Shown: in pieces, positions 28,101 through 35,810 of the stretch | Layout of the letters: every line of letters starts with the position of its first letter | Position numbering within the stretch: the first letter of the stretch is position 1 | Source of the DNA: Flexifilum sp963727545 | GTDB taxonomy: Bacteria > Chloroflexota > Anaerolineae > Aggregatilineales > Phototrophicaceae | NCBI GenBank assembly: GCA_963727545.1 | Contig: CAVSGS010000029.1 | Location: 62,001-126,000 of the forward strand | DNA length: 64,000 bases | Direction: 5' to 3' | Program-made: the position numbers and the translations under genes | The notes under the pieces: model-generated | The model's database searches: none | Told to the model about the DNA's origin: nothing | The model's input: the letters and a program-made list of their open reading frames with translations, nothing else

Positions 28101-30130
28101 GCCGCTGCTGCAATCGAGTTGGCGTAAAGCATGATCCCGTCGGCATCGAATACGGAGATCGCCGCGTCGGAACTGTCGATCAGGCTGCGATATTTTTCTT
28201 CGCTGGCGCGTAAGTCGTCTTCCGCCTGCTGGCGTTCCTTTTCCTTTTCGGCAAATTCCATCGCGTAGGCAATGTCTCCCGCCATTTCATCCAGCAAACG
28301 GAGTTCGGCATCGTCGAAGAAATCGCGCTGATCGGCGTAGAGGGTAAGCGCGCCGAGAACTTCACCCATGACCACGAGCGGAAATGCTGCTGCGGAACCG
28401 TAACCAAGCTGGAGCGCCTGCTCGTGCGAGACCGCCATTAGCGGATCGTGTTCGATGTCGTTACAAACGACGTGCTGTCCGGCGCTGAGGAGGGTGATAA
28501 TCGGGTTTTGCTCCTCCGGCGTGTTCTGCGGGTCGTCCCCGAACTTATCGAAATTGAGACCCACTACGCCCGCCTGAGCAACCGGGTGGAGGGTTTGACC
28601 ACTTGGCTCCAGCAGCCCAATCCACACCATCGGGTAGCCGCCCTTTTCCACCGCGATCTGGCAGACTTCCTCGAACAGCGCCGGAATTGAGCGCGTGCGC
28701 ACGATGGTTTGGTTGACGTCGCTCAGAACGCTGAGGGTGCGGTTCAGCTTGCGGATATTGTCTTCCGAGCGTTTGCGCTCGGTGATAACTTCCGAGAAGA
28801 TGAAAATGCCGCCGATTTCGCCTTCGGCATTCCGCCAAGGTCGGGTTTCCCAGCGCACCCAGTCGAGGGTTCCATCGGCGCGCGGGAACGGATCCGCCTC
28901 GCTGCCTTCTACCGCTCCCTGCAAGCAGCGTTCGTTCGTTGCCTTCCATTTTTCGGAGAGGTCGGGGAAGATCTCGCTATGCGAGCGCCCGATGACATTG
29001 GACTCATTCAGCCGATAATCCGTCAGCCAGCGTTCGCTGACCAACACGTAGCGCAGATCCCGATCGAGCATGGCAATCGCTGCCGGTGCGTGCTCGATGA
29101 ACAGGCGGAGCCGCTGTTCGCTTTCGTGCAGCGCATCTTCGGCGAGTTTGTGCTCGGTCACGTCTCGACCGACGCCCTGATACTCAATGATGTTCCCCGC
29201 CTCGTCGAGTAGGGCGCGATCCGTCCATTGAAACCAACGGATCGTACCGTCGGGCAGGATCGATCGGTGCTCGGATGAGGCGACCGGATGCTGCGGCGTC
29301 AGCGACTTGACGTAGGCGATCGCGCGTTCCCGATCTGCCGGGGGGATCTTGTTCAGAAAGGACTGCCCCAGCATGGCTTCCGGTTCCATGCCATACGCCT
29401 GAGCATAGGTGTGATTGACGAAGGTGAGCTTGAGATCGGCATCGTAACGGCAGATCAGTTCGGTTTGGTCCTCGACGACGCGGCGATAGCGCGCCTCGCT
29501 CTGCTTTTGCTTAACCTCCGCTTGGGAGCGCGCCCGCTCCGCACGATAGACCCCGAAGCCGATCCCGCTAAAGAAGATGATCGCACTCAACAGCGTCCAG
29601 CGAAAGACGGTTTCGAGCGTTTGCGCCTGCTCGTTGAGGCTGGCGAGCGTCTCTCGATCCAGCGTCTCCGTGTGGTTTTCCAGATGGTTGAAGGCGACCC
29701 ACAGCGAAACCCACGTCTGCGGATCGCCTTGACCGGCGGGCAGCGCATCGATGGTGCTCCGAAACGCAGCTAGATCGTTGCGGAACTGGGTGACTTCAGC
29801 CTCAGACCGTCCCAACTGGATCACCTGCTGCTGAAAGGCGGTGAGCGCTTGATCGAGCAGCGCTAACCCCTGCTCTCGATCAAAGGGCGTGTTTTCGTTG
29901 GGTGACAAGACGACCCGGATAAAGCCTTTGGACAGATCAAGCTGGGCTTGACGAAAACTATCCAGATGCGCCACCGTCTGGTCGAGCGTCTGCAATTCAT
30001 GAAAATGCAGCCAAGCGATCGTGCCGCAAACCAGCCCCGCCAGCAAAAACACGGCGATTGTCCACGCTGAGACTTGGCGAAATCGACCGATGGCAGCGTT
30101 GGCGGATTGCTGAGGAGATTCGTTTTTCAT
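25157..30130 (-). CDS. Large membrane histidine kinase with eight PAS domains and one GAF domain
   Basis: A 1657-residue protein. Two membrane helices (about 18-40 and 178-200) flank an outside four-helix-like sensor region. Inside are PAS domains at about 215-330 and 338-455, a GAF domain at about 475-640, and then six more PAS domains to about 1410, most ending in the DIT/DVTERK-type linker. The kinase core has the phospho-His in SHEFRTPL (about 1428) and an ATPase domain with NLVSNAIKYS, SDQGIGIP and GTGLGL. Its ATG overlaps the stop of the upstream binding-protein gene by 4 bases (ATGA), and its 3' end overlaps the receiver-kinase by 20 bases. The operon order suggests a ligand-binding protein feeding this kinase. 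What the PAS domains bind cannot be told from sequence. Confidence 0.95.
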   Translation of the reverse strand: MKNESPQQSANAAIGRFRQVSAWTIAVFLLAGLVCGTIAWLHFHELQTLDQTVAHLDSFRQAQLDLSKGFIRVVLSPNENTPFDREQGLALLDQALTAFQQQVIQLGRSEAEVTQFRNDLAAFRSTIDALPAGQGDPQTWVSLWVAFNHLENHTETLDRETLASLNEQAQTLETVFRWTLLSAIIFFSGIGFGVYRAERARSQAEVKQKQSEARYRRVVEDQTELICRYDADLKLTFVNHTYAQAYGMEPEAMLGQSFLNKIPPADRERAIAYVKSLTPQHPVASSEHRSILPDGTIRWFQWTDRALLDEAGNIIEYQGVGRDVTEHKLAEDALHESEQRLRLFIEHAPAAIAMLDRDLRYVLVSERWLTDYRLNESNVIGRSHSEIFPDLSEKWKATNERCLQGAVEGSEADPFPRADGTLDWVRWETRPWRNAEGEIGGIFIFSEVITERKRSEDNIRKLNRTLSVLSDVNQTIVRTRSIPALFEEVCQIAVEKGGYPMVWIGLLEPSGQTLHPVAQAGVVGLNFDKFGDDPQNTPEEQNPIITLLSAGQHVVCNDIEHDPLMAVSHEQALQLGYGSAAAFPLVVMGEVLGALTLYADQRDFFDDAELRLLDEMAGDIAYAMEFAEKEKERQQAEDDLRASEEKYRSLIDSSDAAISVFDADGIMLYANSIAAAAVSMTPETAIGKHMSALFPPAITQFQIDGIRRIIQTGEGSVEEALLPVYGGEQRWYRTSVQPVRSASGKVTAALVNAVDITSLKQAEAALRESRDTLELRVEERTTDLLAEKARVEAILNNSPDGILLIHPDLTIQQTNASFDRIFGYIPDKSFGASLLTLIHPDDGASVAGMIQAISDNQPGQRVEVRALCKDGSTFEAELSAGLIKGEGLVCLVRDISERKAQELQLRYQATLQQNVSDAVIVTDLELHIQSWNAAAERIYGWTAQEIIGKNSAELLRSELTSEERAEGFRQLQEASWWQREVTQHHKDGTPLTILGSITLIKDEDGTPFGIVAINRDITQRKRVEEALQQSAAEIHDLYNKAPCGYHSIDKDGTIVQINDTELNWLGYSREEVVNKLKISDLFTPESAATFRENFPIFKQRGWISDLEFDIVRKDGSSFHILLNGTAIYDEAGQYIQSRSTLFDISELRQAQQTISESEARYRLLADRVSDVIVRVSTASIFTYVTPSCYRIYGVTPDEMIGRPTSQFTHPDDFAQVARTIQAATQTGKSSAVFVQRVPHKDGHYIWVEVTVSLVRDPVTNEVLERIEVIRDISERKRAEETLRDSEERFRLFIQSAPIATLVTDKDGAIILFNHEAELTFGYQEAELLGKPVEELVPLDLRELHVDHRTQYLSGTIERRAHAVEAPALRQDGSTFPADIQLSYIDLYDEPLVLSSIVDVTERKQAEAALKQALAKEKELGDLKTRFVSMASHEFRTPLATILALVETLSAYRHKLPEEQIDQRFDKIKAQIGHLKDIMEDVLLLARMQSRRSEFSPTKVDLDGLSRSILDEFQSLPEIRSRLDFQSNVVGREVMLDRKLMRQIIVNLVSNAIKYSPEDKIVTVNLDCTDAEVQIKVSDQGIGIPEADLAHLFEPFHRAANVGTISGTGLGLVITKEAVDLHGGTIEVESQVDLGTTFAVRIPTVAVERIQNHENSGN

Positions 30131-30990
30131 CGTTCTAACACCATATCAGTTGTCATATTACCGGGCAGCTCGTCGACCGTGAACCCGAATTGGCTGATGA
30201 GCTGGATGTGCTCCGGGCTGCCGATCAATGTCGCCATGGCGGCATTCCAGGCATCGACGAGTTGAGTATCTTCCGGGCGGAAAGCGAAGCCGCCATAGCC
30301 TCCCGCGGAGTTGAGTGGGGCGGCGGTAAAGGGATCGGCGACTTCGGTTGCTTTGACCGGATCATTTGCTGCGATCCAGCGTACCGTCACGGACGTCAAA
30401 GCCAGTCCGTCAGCCAGACCGGAGGTTACAGCGGTTTGTCCGGTGATCGCGTCCGGGACGATCACCAGTTGATCCGCGCTGGCTCCGGCGGCGTGCAGGT
30501 CATTTTCCTCGACCGCGCCGGCGATCACCGCGACTTTTGCCGAGGGATTGTTCACGATGTCGGCGTAGCTGTGAAGCTGGAGCGGGTTGCCCGTTCGCAC
30601 GAGTAAACCGGGCTGAGCGTGAAAATCGGGATTGGAGAACCGGACGGATTGTGCGCGCTCCGGCGTGATGTACATCCCTGCCACGATCACGTCGTAACGG
30701 TGATCCAGCAGCCCGTTGATCAGCAGGTTGAAGTCGGTCTGAACCCATTCGATCCGCGTGATGCCCAGCGCTGCTACCAAGACTTTGGCGACTTCCGGCG
30801 CTTCGCCGGTGACCGCGCCGTCGCTCCCCAGATAGGCGTAAGGCGCTTCGATCGCATAGCCGAGGCGAATAAGATTCTGCTGCTGTAACTGCGTAAGGGA
30901 CGAATCGCGGTGGAGAACAGCAAAATAAAGGACAACAAGGCTGGCGATGATGACGATCAGCGGCGGAATTACTCGACGCGGATAACGCAT
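30127..30990 (-). CDS. Extracytoplasmic solute-binding protein family 3, coupled to a histidine kinase
   Basis: A 287-residue protein. A single N-terminal hydrophobic segment (about 9-26, PLIVIIASLVVLYFAV) without a lipobox Cys probably anchors it outside the membrane. The rest is a two-lobed periplasmic-binding fold, with the family patterns LIRLGYAIEAPYAY, YDVIVAGMYITPERAQSV, RFSNP and a C-terminal helix ending near the stop. Motif style is closest to the EhuB (ectoine/amino-acid) group. No ABC permease or ATPase gene is next to it. Instead it overlaps a membrane histidine kinase by 4 bases, so it most likely acts as a ligand sensor. The ligand is unknown. Confidence 0.88.
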   Translation of the reverse strand: MRYPRRVIPPLIVIIASLVVLYFAVLHRDSSLTQLQQQNLIRLGYAIEAPYAYLGSDGAVTGEAPEVAKVLVAALGITRIEWVQTDFNLLINGLLDHRYDVIVAGMYITPERAQSVRFSNPDFHAQPGLLVRTGNPLQLHSYADIVNNPSAKVAVIAGAVEENDLHAAGASADQLVIVPDAITGQTAVTSGLADGLALTSVTVRWIAANDPVKATEVADPFTAAPLNSAGGYGGFAFRPEDTQLVDAWNAAMATLIGSPEHIQLISQFGFTVDELPGNMTTDMVLER

Positions 30991-31485
30991 GACGCCACTA
31001 GCTATTCACTTGATGGGGATCACATCGATTGTCAGTCATGGCATTTAGGGACACGCACTCATGTGAATTCCGTAACGGTTGGTGTTCTTTCAGGCGTCGA
31101 TCAACAAACTCCGATCAGTAAACGCAGCGGCTGCTTAGTGACACCGGTGAGATTGCAGCTGACTCGCTTTGATGCCGGTGCCCGGCGCACAGTTTGGACA
31201 GGTACTGCTAGATATTTCTAGGATAATACTACTTTTTATTTCTGTACCGTAACGTTTTTTCGTCAGTGCTTACCCGCACGCTTTCTGCGGCGGCGAGCGC
31301 CAGCGGATCGGCATCGCTCCGCGCTCGCGCCGGAGCCGCGCCTCGTGATCGCCGACGTGCCGGATCGCTTGCTGGCTGCGCTGCATAACGGCTAGCTTCG
31401 GCGGGCGAAAGCAACGCTGGCTTTGACGCTGAGTGTGTGAGCGCCTCTAGATTCATCTAGAGGCGCTCACTGTTTTTATGCGAAA
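30991..31485. other. Gene-poor stretch of about 495 bases with a strong inverted repeat
   Basis: No recognisable gene. The left part is AT-rich around 31200-31250 and may hold the promoter of the leftward binding-protein operon. From about 31270 the sequence becomes very GC-rich. A short + strand frame ends at 31395 with protein-like residues (LVIADVPDRLLAAL), which could be a gene remnant whose terminator is the inverted repeat at 31437-31470. I cannot assign it to a family. Confidence 0.5.
31437..31477 (+). terminator. Perfect 15-base inverted repeat followed by a T tract
   Basis: Arms 31437-31451 and 31456-31470 (core GAGCGCCTCTAGA / TCTAGAGGCGCTC) pair perfectly around the loop TTCA, and TGTTTTT follows on the + strand. 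It is a textbook terminator for rightward transcription, yet no complete + strand gene lies to its left. Read leftward, it sits 16 bases after the stop of the peptidase gene and would form the hairpin without a T run, so it may serve that gene less efficiently. Confidence 0.62.
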
Positions 31486-34136
31486 TTACGGCTGCGGCGG
31501 GAAAAAGGTCAGACTCTGATACATCTGCTGGATGATGGTATTAGCGTCGTCGATCTGCGCGTCCGGCGCATCGACGTCGAAGGTGTAGGTCGCGTTGTTC
31601 TCCTCCGACCACACCACAATCACCGCACCATCCCGCAAGCTGCCGTCGTCGCCGGTATAGGTGTAGGTGATCCACTGCCCCTGCTGCGGATCGTCTTCCA
31701 GAGGCACCGGATCGTCGACCTGCGCGTCGGGCAGCGCCGCCTCGGTGTCGATGATCGCCTGCACCGCCGTGTCGATGTCTTCGTCGCGCATGGCGACGTA
31801 GATCGACATCGCACCGTCGGGGCTGTCGATGACCAATTGATCGACCTGTCCGCTGTCGTCGGCGAGCTGCGTCGGGTCAGTCCAGCCCCACGGGTAGAGG
31901 AAGTTGATGCCGAAGCCAACGTCCTTGAAACCGCGCCAGTTGGGATCGAGACCGGTGTTGTCCACGGTCAAATTCGCCGAAGAAAGTGGTACTATTGCCC
32001 GCCAAATCCTGAATGATCATCGTCAGGGTGTAGCTGCCGGACACTGCCGGGACGTAGCTGTAGCTGAACGGTTGCAGCCCGTAGACGAGGAAATCGGTCG
32101 AGGCGTTGGCGGTCAGTCCATCGCTGGTGTTGCTGTACCAGTTGGGGAAGAATTTATCGCCGGGTCGAGTTTGAATTTCGTAGGGCGAACCCTGATCGTC
32201 GGTGCCGAAGGTGCTGAGCGCCGTCTGCGTATCGGTGTTCACAACCACACTCGCCGGCGTTTCCTTGCCATCTTGCTGGGAAACGTAGGTTCCGCTGATG
32301 ACGCCTTGCGGCGTGCCGGGATTGTTGATGAACAGCAGCGATTGAACTTGGGTCGTGCCGTCGCTGAGCATCAGCATCTCGACGTTCCACGCGAAGTTGT
32401 TACCCGTGCTTTCGCCGCTGGGGAACGTATTGATGGTGCGCCCATCCGGCATCACGCTCTCGAAGACCAACGGCGAATAATCGACCATGATCTGGCTGCC
32501 GTCGTCGAGGTTCAGCGCCGCTGTAAAGGCGAGGTTGGCGATCCCCTGCCCGTCGGTGTCGAAGATCGCGACCGGCGGATCGTAGATGCTGGCGGATTGG
32601 CTGTCCGGCAGCACCTGCGTGATGGCGATCTTCAGCTTGTCCGGCGTCAGCGCGGTGTCGATGGTGTTGTGGAAGGTGGTCAGGAAGGTCGATCCACGCA
32701 CTCATATCCGGCAGCGCATCGGGATACGGAGTCAAGTTGTCGGCAAAGCTGGAAATTGCGTTGGCGAACAGTGTGTTGGTCGGGAAGTAAATCGCCATAC
32801 CGTGCGCGTCGGGCAGATAGGTGTCCGCTGCGCCGTAGGTGACTGCTGCTTGGGCGGCATCGGATACGGCAAAGGCGGCATCCGCCAGATCGGGGTCGAT
32901 GTCCGGCTGCCCGCCGATCAGTTCCATCAAGCTGCTGAGATCGACCGAGGCAATGACGTTGGCAGTGTTCAACGGGCTGAGCGCGTCGCCTGCTTCATTC
33001 CCGAAGGACTGCGCGTTGATCCGGGCGACACCCAGCGCCGAGAGCTTGTCCAGTACATCCTGATCGGCAGCGGCAGCGAAAGTGCTCAGCGCGTCGAGGA
33101 CTGCCGGAATCTTGCTGGTATCGACGAGGTGCAGGTCAACTTTAGTGCGCTCGCCCGGTCCCGCATAATAAGCCATGTAATCGTCGATGATATTGGTGCC
33201 GAACTGCTCGGCGCTCATGGTGGGGTCGGCGACGAGTTGGCTGAAGGGGGTGGTGTATTCCCAGCCATTACCGGGGATCAGTTCCTCTGAAGCGAGCACA
33301 TAGTGCGTATAGGGCGCGAGCGCTTGGTAAACCTCAAGCTGTGCCATCAAGCAGGCGTCAAAGCCGATGAAGTCCAACTGGTCGACGCCGGTTGCCGCTT
33401 GAACTTGCTGGAGCGCCGCTGTGATCTCCGGCAGTTGCAGCTGATCCTTGCTATCGGTTTCGTCGGGACCGTTGCCGATCCAGCCCGCGCCGTGCGAACT
33501 GATCACTAGCGCGTAATGTTTCGCCGGATAATTCTGGATCGCCCACGTGACGAAGTCGGCGAGGGTTTGAGAATCGCCCATGTCAAGTTCGCCCATATCC
33601 TCGACCGGCACGGTGTCGAACTGCTCGCCTAATCCTCTCGCCGAAACGACTTTGTCAATCAGCGCCGTGTCGTCCGGGCTGAAGCCCGCATCGCTGATCA
33701 GGCTGGCATACTTTGCCGGATCAGTATCATGGATTTGGCGAAGCTGTTGGCGCAGGTCTTCGGGGTCGGTATTGGGCTGGGCGTAAACCAGCATCAGGAC
33801 TTCTTCGATTTTCTGCTCTTGGGTCAGCTGCGGCTGCTCTTGATGCTGCAGCAGAAAACGGCGCGTGTCCGTCCAATCGCCGAAGCGGTTTTCGTAGCCG
33901 GGGATGCGGTCCACCTGTGCGACGATGTTGACCTGATCGCTGCTGCCGACCGCCTGAAGCTCGGTGAGATCGTTGTACAGATTGGATTCGAGGTTGTTGT
34001 CCATCGCGAAGTACTGCATGTAAGTCCAGTCGGCGATGCCGTCCTGTCCCTGTACCGGGGACAGCGCGACGAGCAGCACGAGCAGGCATAGCGGAAAGAC
34101 CATCAATGACCGGCGCATAGAGTTTAACCCTTCCAA
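31486..34136 (-). CDS. Secreted clostripain-like (C11) peptidase with DcrB-like C-terminal domain, two frame breaks
   Basis: Three successive frames on the - strand form one protein of about 880 residues. It starts near 34136; the internal Met at MRRSLMVF fits the signal peptide better, which ends VQGQ. The peptidase domain has the family pattern YMQYFAMDNNLE, the catalytic His in VISSHGAGW and the catalytic Cys in GFDACLMA. The frame shifts near 32688 (after MSAWID) into a beta-rich region, and again near 31977 (after TTFFGE) into the C-terminal domain NLTVDNTGLDP...FLYPWGW...LTFF, which resembles the DcrB-like protein at 18280. Both breaks equal one extra base. The catalytic dyad lies before the breaks. 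C11 enzymes cleave after basic residues. Pseudogene or assembly error; I favour error. Confidence 0.8.
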
Positions 34137-34283
34137 ACTAGAAGATTAAAATGAATTTTCTGTGGCGTAACAAAATCATAGGACCGATTTACAGGCGCTT
34201 ACATTAGAAAGCGTCGGTTGGAGAGGAATGTGCCGCTTCAGAAAAATTACGGCTCAAAATTCAGATTCTCAGCGTACAATCAA

Positions 34284-34301
34284 CTAGGACTTATGTCCTA
34301 G
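34284..34301. promoter_or_regulatory. Palindrome in the divergent promoter region
   Basis: CTAGGAC and GTCCTAG form a perfect 7-base dyad around TTAT, in the 230-base AT-rich gap between the leftward peptidase gene and the rightward GAF kinase gene. A TACAAT (34275-34280) that could serve as a -10 box lies 4 bases to its left. The dyad could be an operator or a short mRNA hairpin in the leader of the kinase gene. There is no direct evidence for either. Confidence 0.35.
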
Positions 34302-34368
34302 AATGGTTGCCGCAGACGATTGAACGCCTAGAAGTGGGCGAGTAGCTTATTGTAGGTAGGTATTGGCA

Positions 34369-35787
34369 ATGGCGATGGACAAGCGAATTTCCGAATACAA
34401 GGCGGCTGCCGAGCAGCTTAAGCAAGGGCATTATGACGTTGACGTCTCGCTCTTACCGGCGGATGAGTTAAGCGATCTGGGGCGAGCACTGCGCGATCTG
34501 GCGAAGACGTTGGAAGCGCGCTATCAGGAAACCCACCAACTCAGCGAGATCACGACGCAAATCAACGCCGGGCTGATGCTCGACGAGATTCTGGCAGCGG
34601 TTTATCACGAGTTTCGTGCCTTCATCCCTTACAACCGGATCGGTTTTTCGCTGATCGACAGCAACGGCGAGCGCGTGCGCGCGCGGTGGGCAAAAACGGA
34701 TCAATCAACTGTCAAGCTGCGGGTCGGCTACAGCGCGCTCTTGAAAGGGAGCAGCCTCGAAATGATCATGCGGAGCGGACAGCCGCGGATTATCAACGAC
34801 CTGCTCGCTTACCTAGAGCAAAAACCGACTTCTGAATCGACGCGGTTGATCGTCGATGAGGGGATCCGCTCGTCACTGACCTGCCCGCTGATCGCCAACG
34901 GCGTGCCCGTCGGTTTCATGTTTTTCTCTAGCATTCATCCTAATACCTATGCCGATGCCCACATCGAGATTTTTCAGCGCATCGCCAACCAGCTTTCGGT
35001 CATTGTCGAAAAGGGGCGGTTGGTTTCGCAGTTGGCAGTCCAGAAAAAATCAATCGAGCAGCAGAACGAAGAACTGCGCCACCTCAACGACCTGAAGAAC
35101 ACATTTCTCGGAATGGCAACCCACGACCTGCGCAACCCGCTGATCAATATTCAGATGGCGCTGGCTTTGCTGAGCGAGAGTGATGGCGACTGGACTGAGG
35201 AAACGCGGCAAATGTTGTTGAAACAGTCGTTAGGGCAGACGGAGTACATGCTCCAACTACTCAACAATTTGCTCGACGTCTCCCACATTGAGGCGGGCAC
35301 GCTGACGCTCAACCCGGTTCCGACTGACATCGAGCCGTTTTTGCAAGCAATCGTGCGCTGGCATCAACAGCTTGCCCAGACCAAGGCGATCCGAATTGCG
35401 CTGGACGTGCAGTCGGTGGGCATCATCCAAGCTGACCCGATCCGGCTGCGTCAGGTGATCGATAACTTGATCTCGAATGCGGTCAAGTTCTCTCCTGCCG
35501 GAACAACAGTTTATGTTCGGGCGAAGCTCATCGAGGCGGGCTGGTATTTGGAAGTTCAGGATGAAGGTCCGGGACTTTCAGACGAGGACAAAGGGCGTCT
35601 ATTTCAACATTTCGTGCGCCTATCCGCGGTCCCGACCGGGGGCGAAAAGAGCACCGGGCTGGGGCTGGCGATCACCCGGCAGATTGTCGATGTTCATGGC
35701 GGCGAAATCGGCGTCGATTCGACGCTTGGAAACGGCGCGACCTTCTGGGTGAAACTGCCGATCAAACTCGATTCCGCTAAAGGATAA
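34369..35787 (+). CDS. Soluble GAF-domain histidine kinase
   Basis: About 472 residues from ATG 34369, with GTAGGTAGG about 8 bases upstream (an in-frame TTG lies at 34363). Residues 1-60 resemble a HAMP-like helical segment (ADELSDLGRALRDLA), although no membrane helix precedes it. A GAF domain follows at about 70-220 (FIPYNRIGFSLID, IRSSLTCPLIANGVPVGFMF). A coiled coil leads to HisKA with phospho-His in THDLRNPL, then HATPase_c with NLISNAVKFS, DEGPGLS and STGLGLAI. Its target is unknown. It is the only + strand gene in a block of leftward kinases, and its regulator is not adjacent on the same strand. Confidence 0.91.
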   Translation: MAMDKRISEYKAAAEQLKQGHYDVDVSLLPADELSDLGRALRDLAKTLEARYQETHQLSEITTQINAGLMLDEILAAVYHEFRAFIPYNRIGFSLIDSNGERVRARWAKTDQSTVKLRVGYSALLKGSSLEMIMRSGQPRIINDLLAYLEQKPTSESTRLIVDEGIRSSLTCPLIANGVPVGFMFFSSIHPNTYADAHIEIFQRIANQLSVIVEKGRLVSQLAVQKKSIEQQNEELRHLNDLKNTFLGMATHDLRNPLINIQMALALLSESDGDWTEETRQMLLKQSLGQTEYMLQLLNNLLDVSHIEAGTLTLNPVPTDIEPFLQAIVRWHQQLAQTKAIRIALDVQSVGIIQADPIRLRQVIDNLISNAVKFSPAGTTVYVRAKLIEAGWYLEVQDEGPGLSDEDKGRLFQHFVRLSAVPTGGEKSTGLGLAITRQIVDVHGGEIGVDSTLGNGATFWVKLPIKLDSAKG

Positions 35788-35810
35788 ACCCGGCTCAGGC
35801 GATTTGCCCG

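Noticed and set aside
31229..31456. A 75-residue - strand frame next to the inverted repeat
   Set aside because: Its N-terminal codons lie inside the hairpin arm, composition is Ala/Arg-rich, and there is no ribosome site or recognisable domain.
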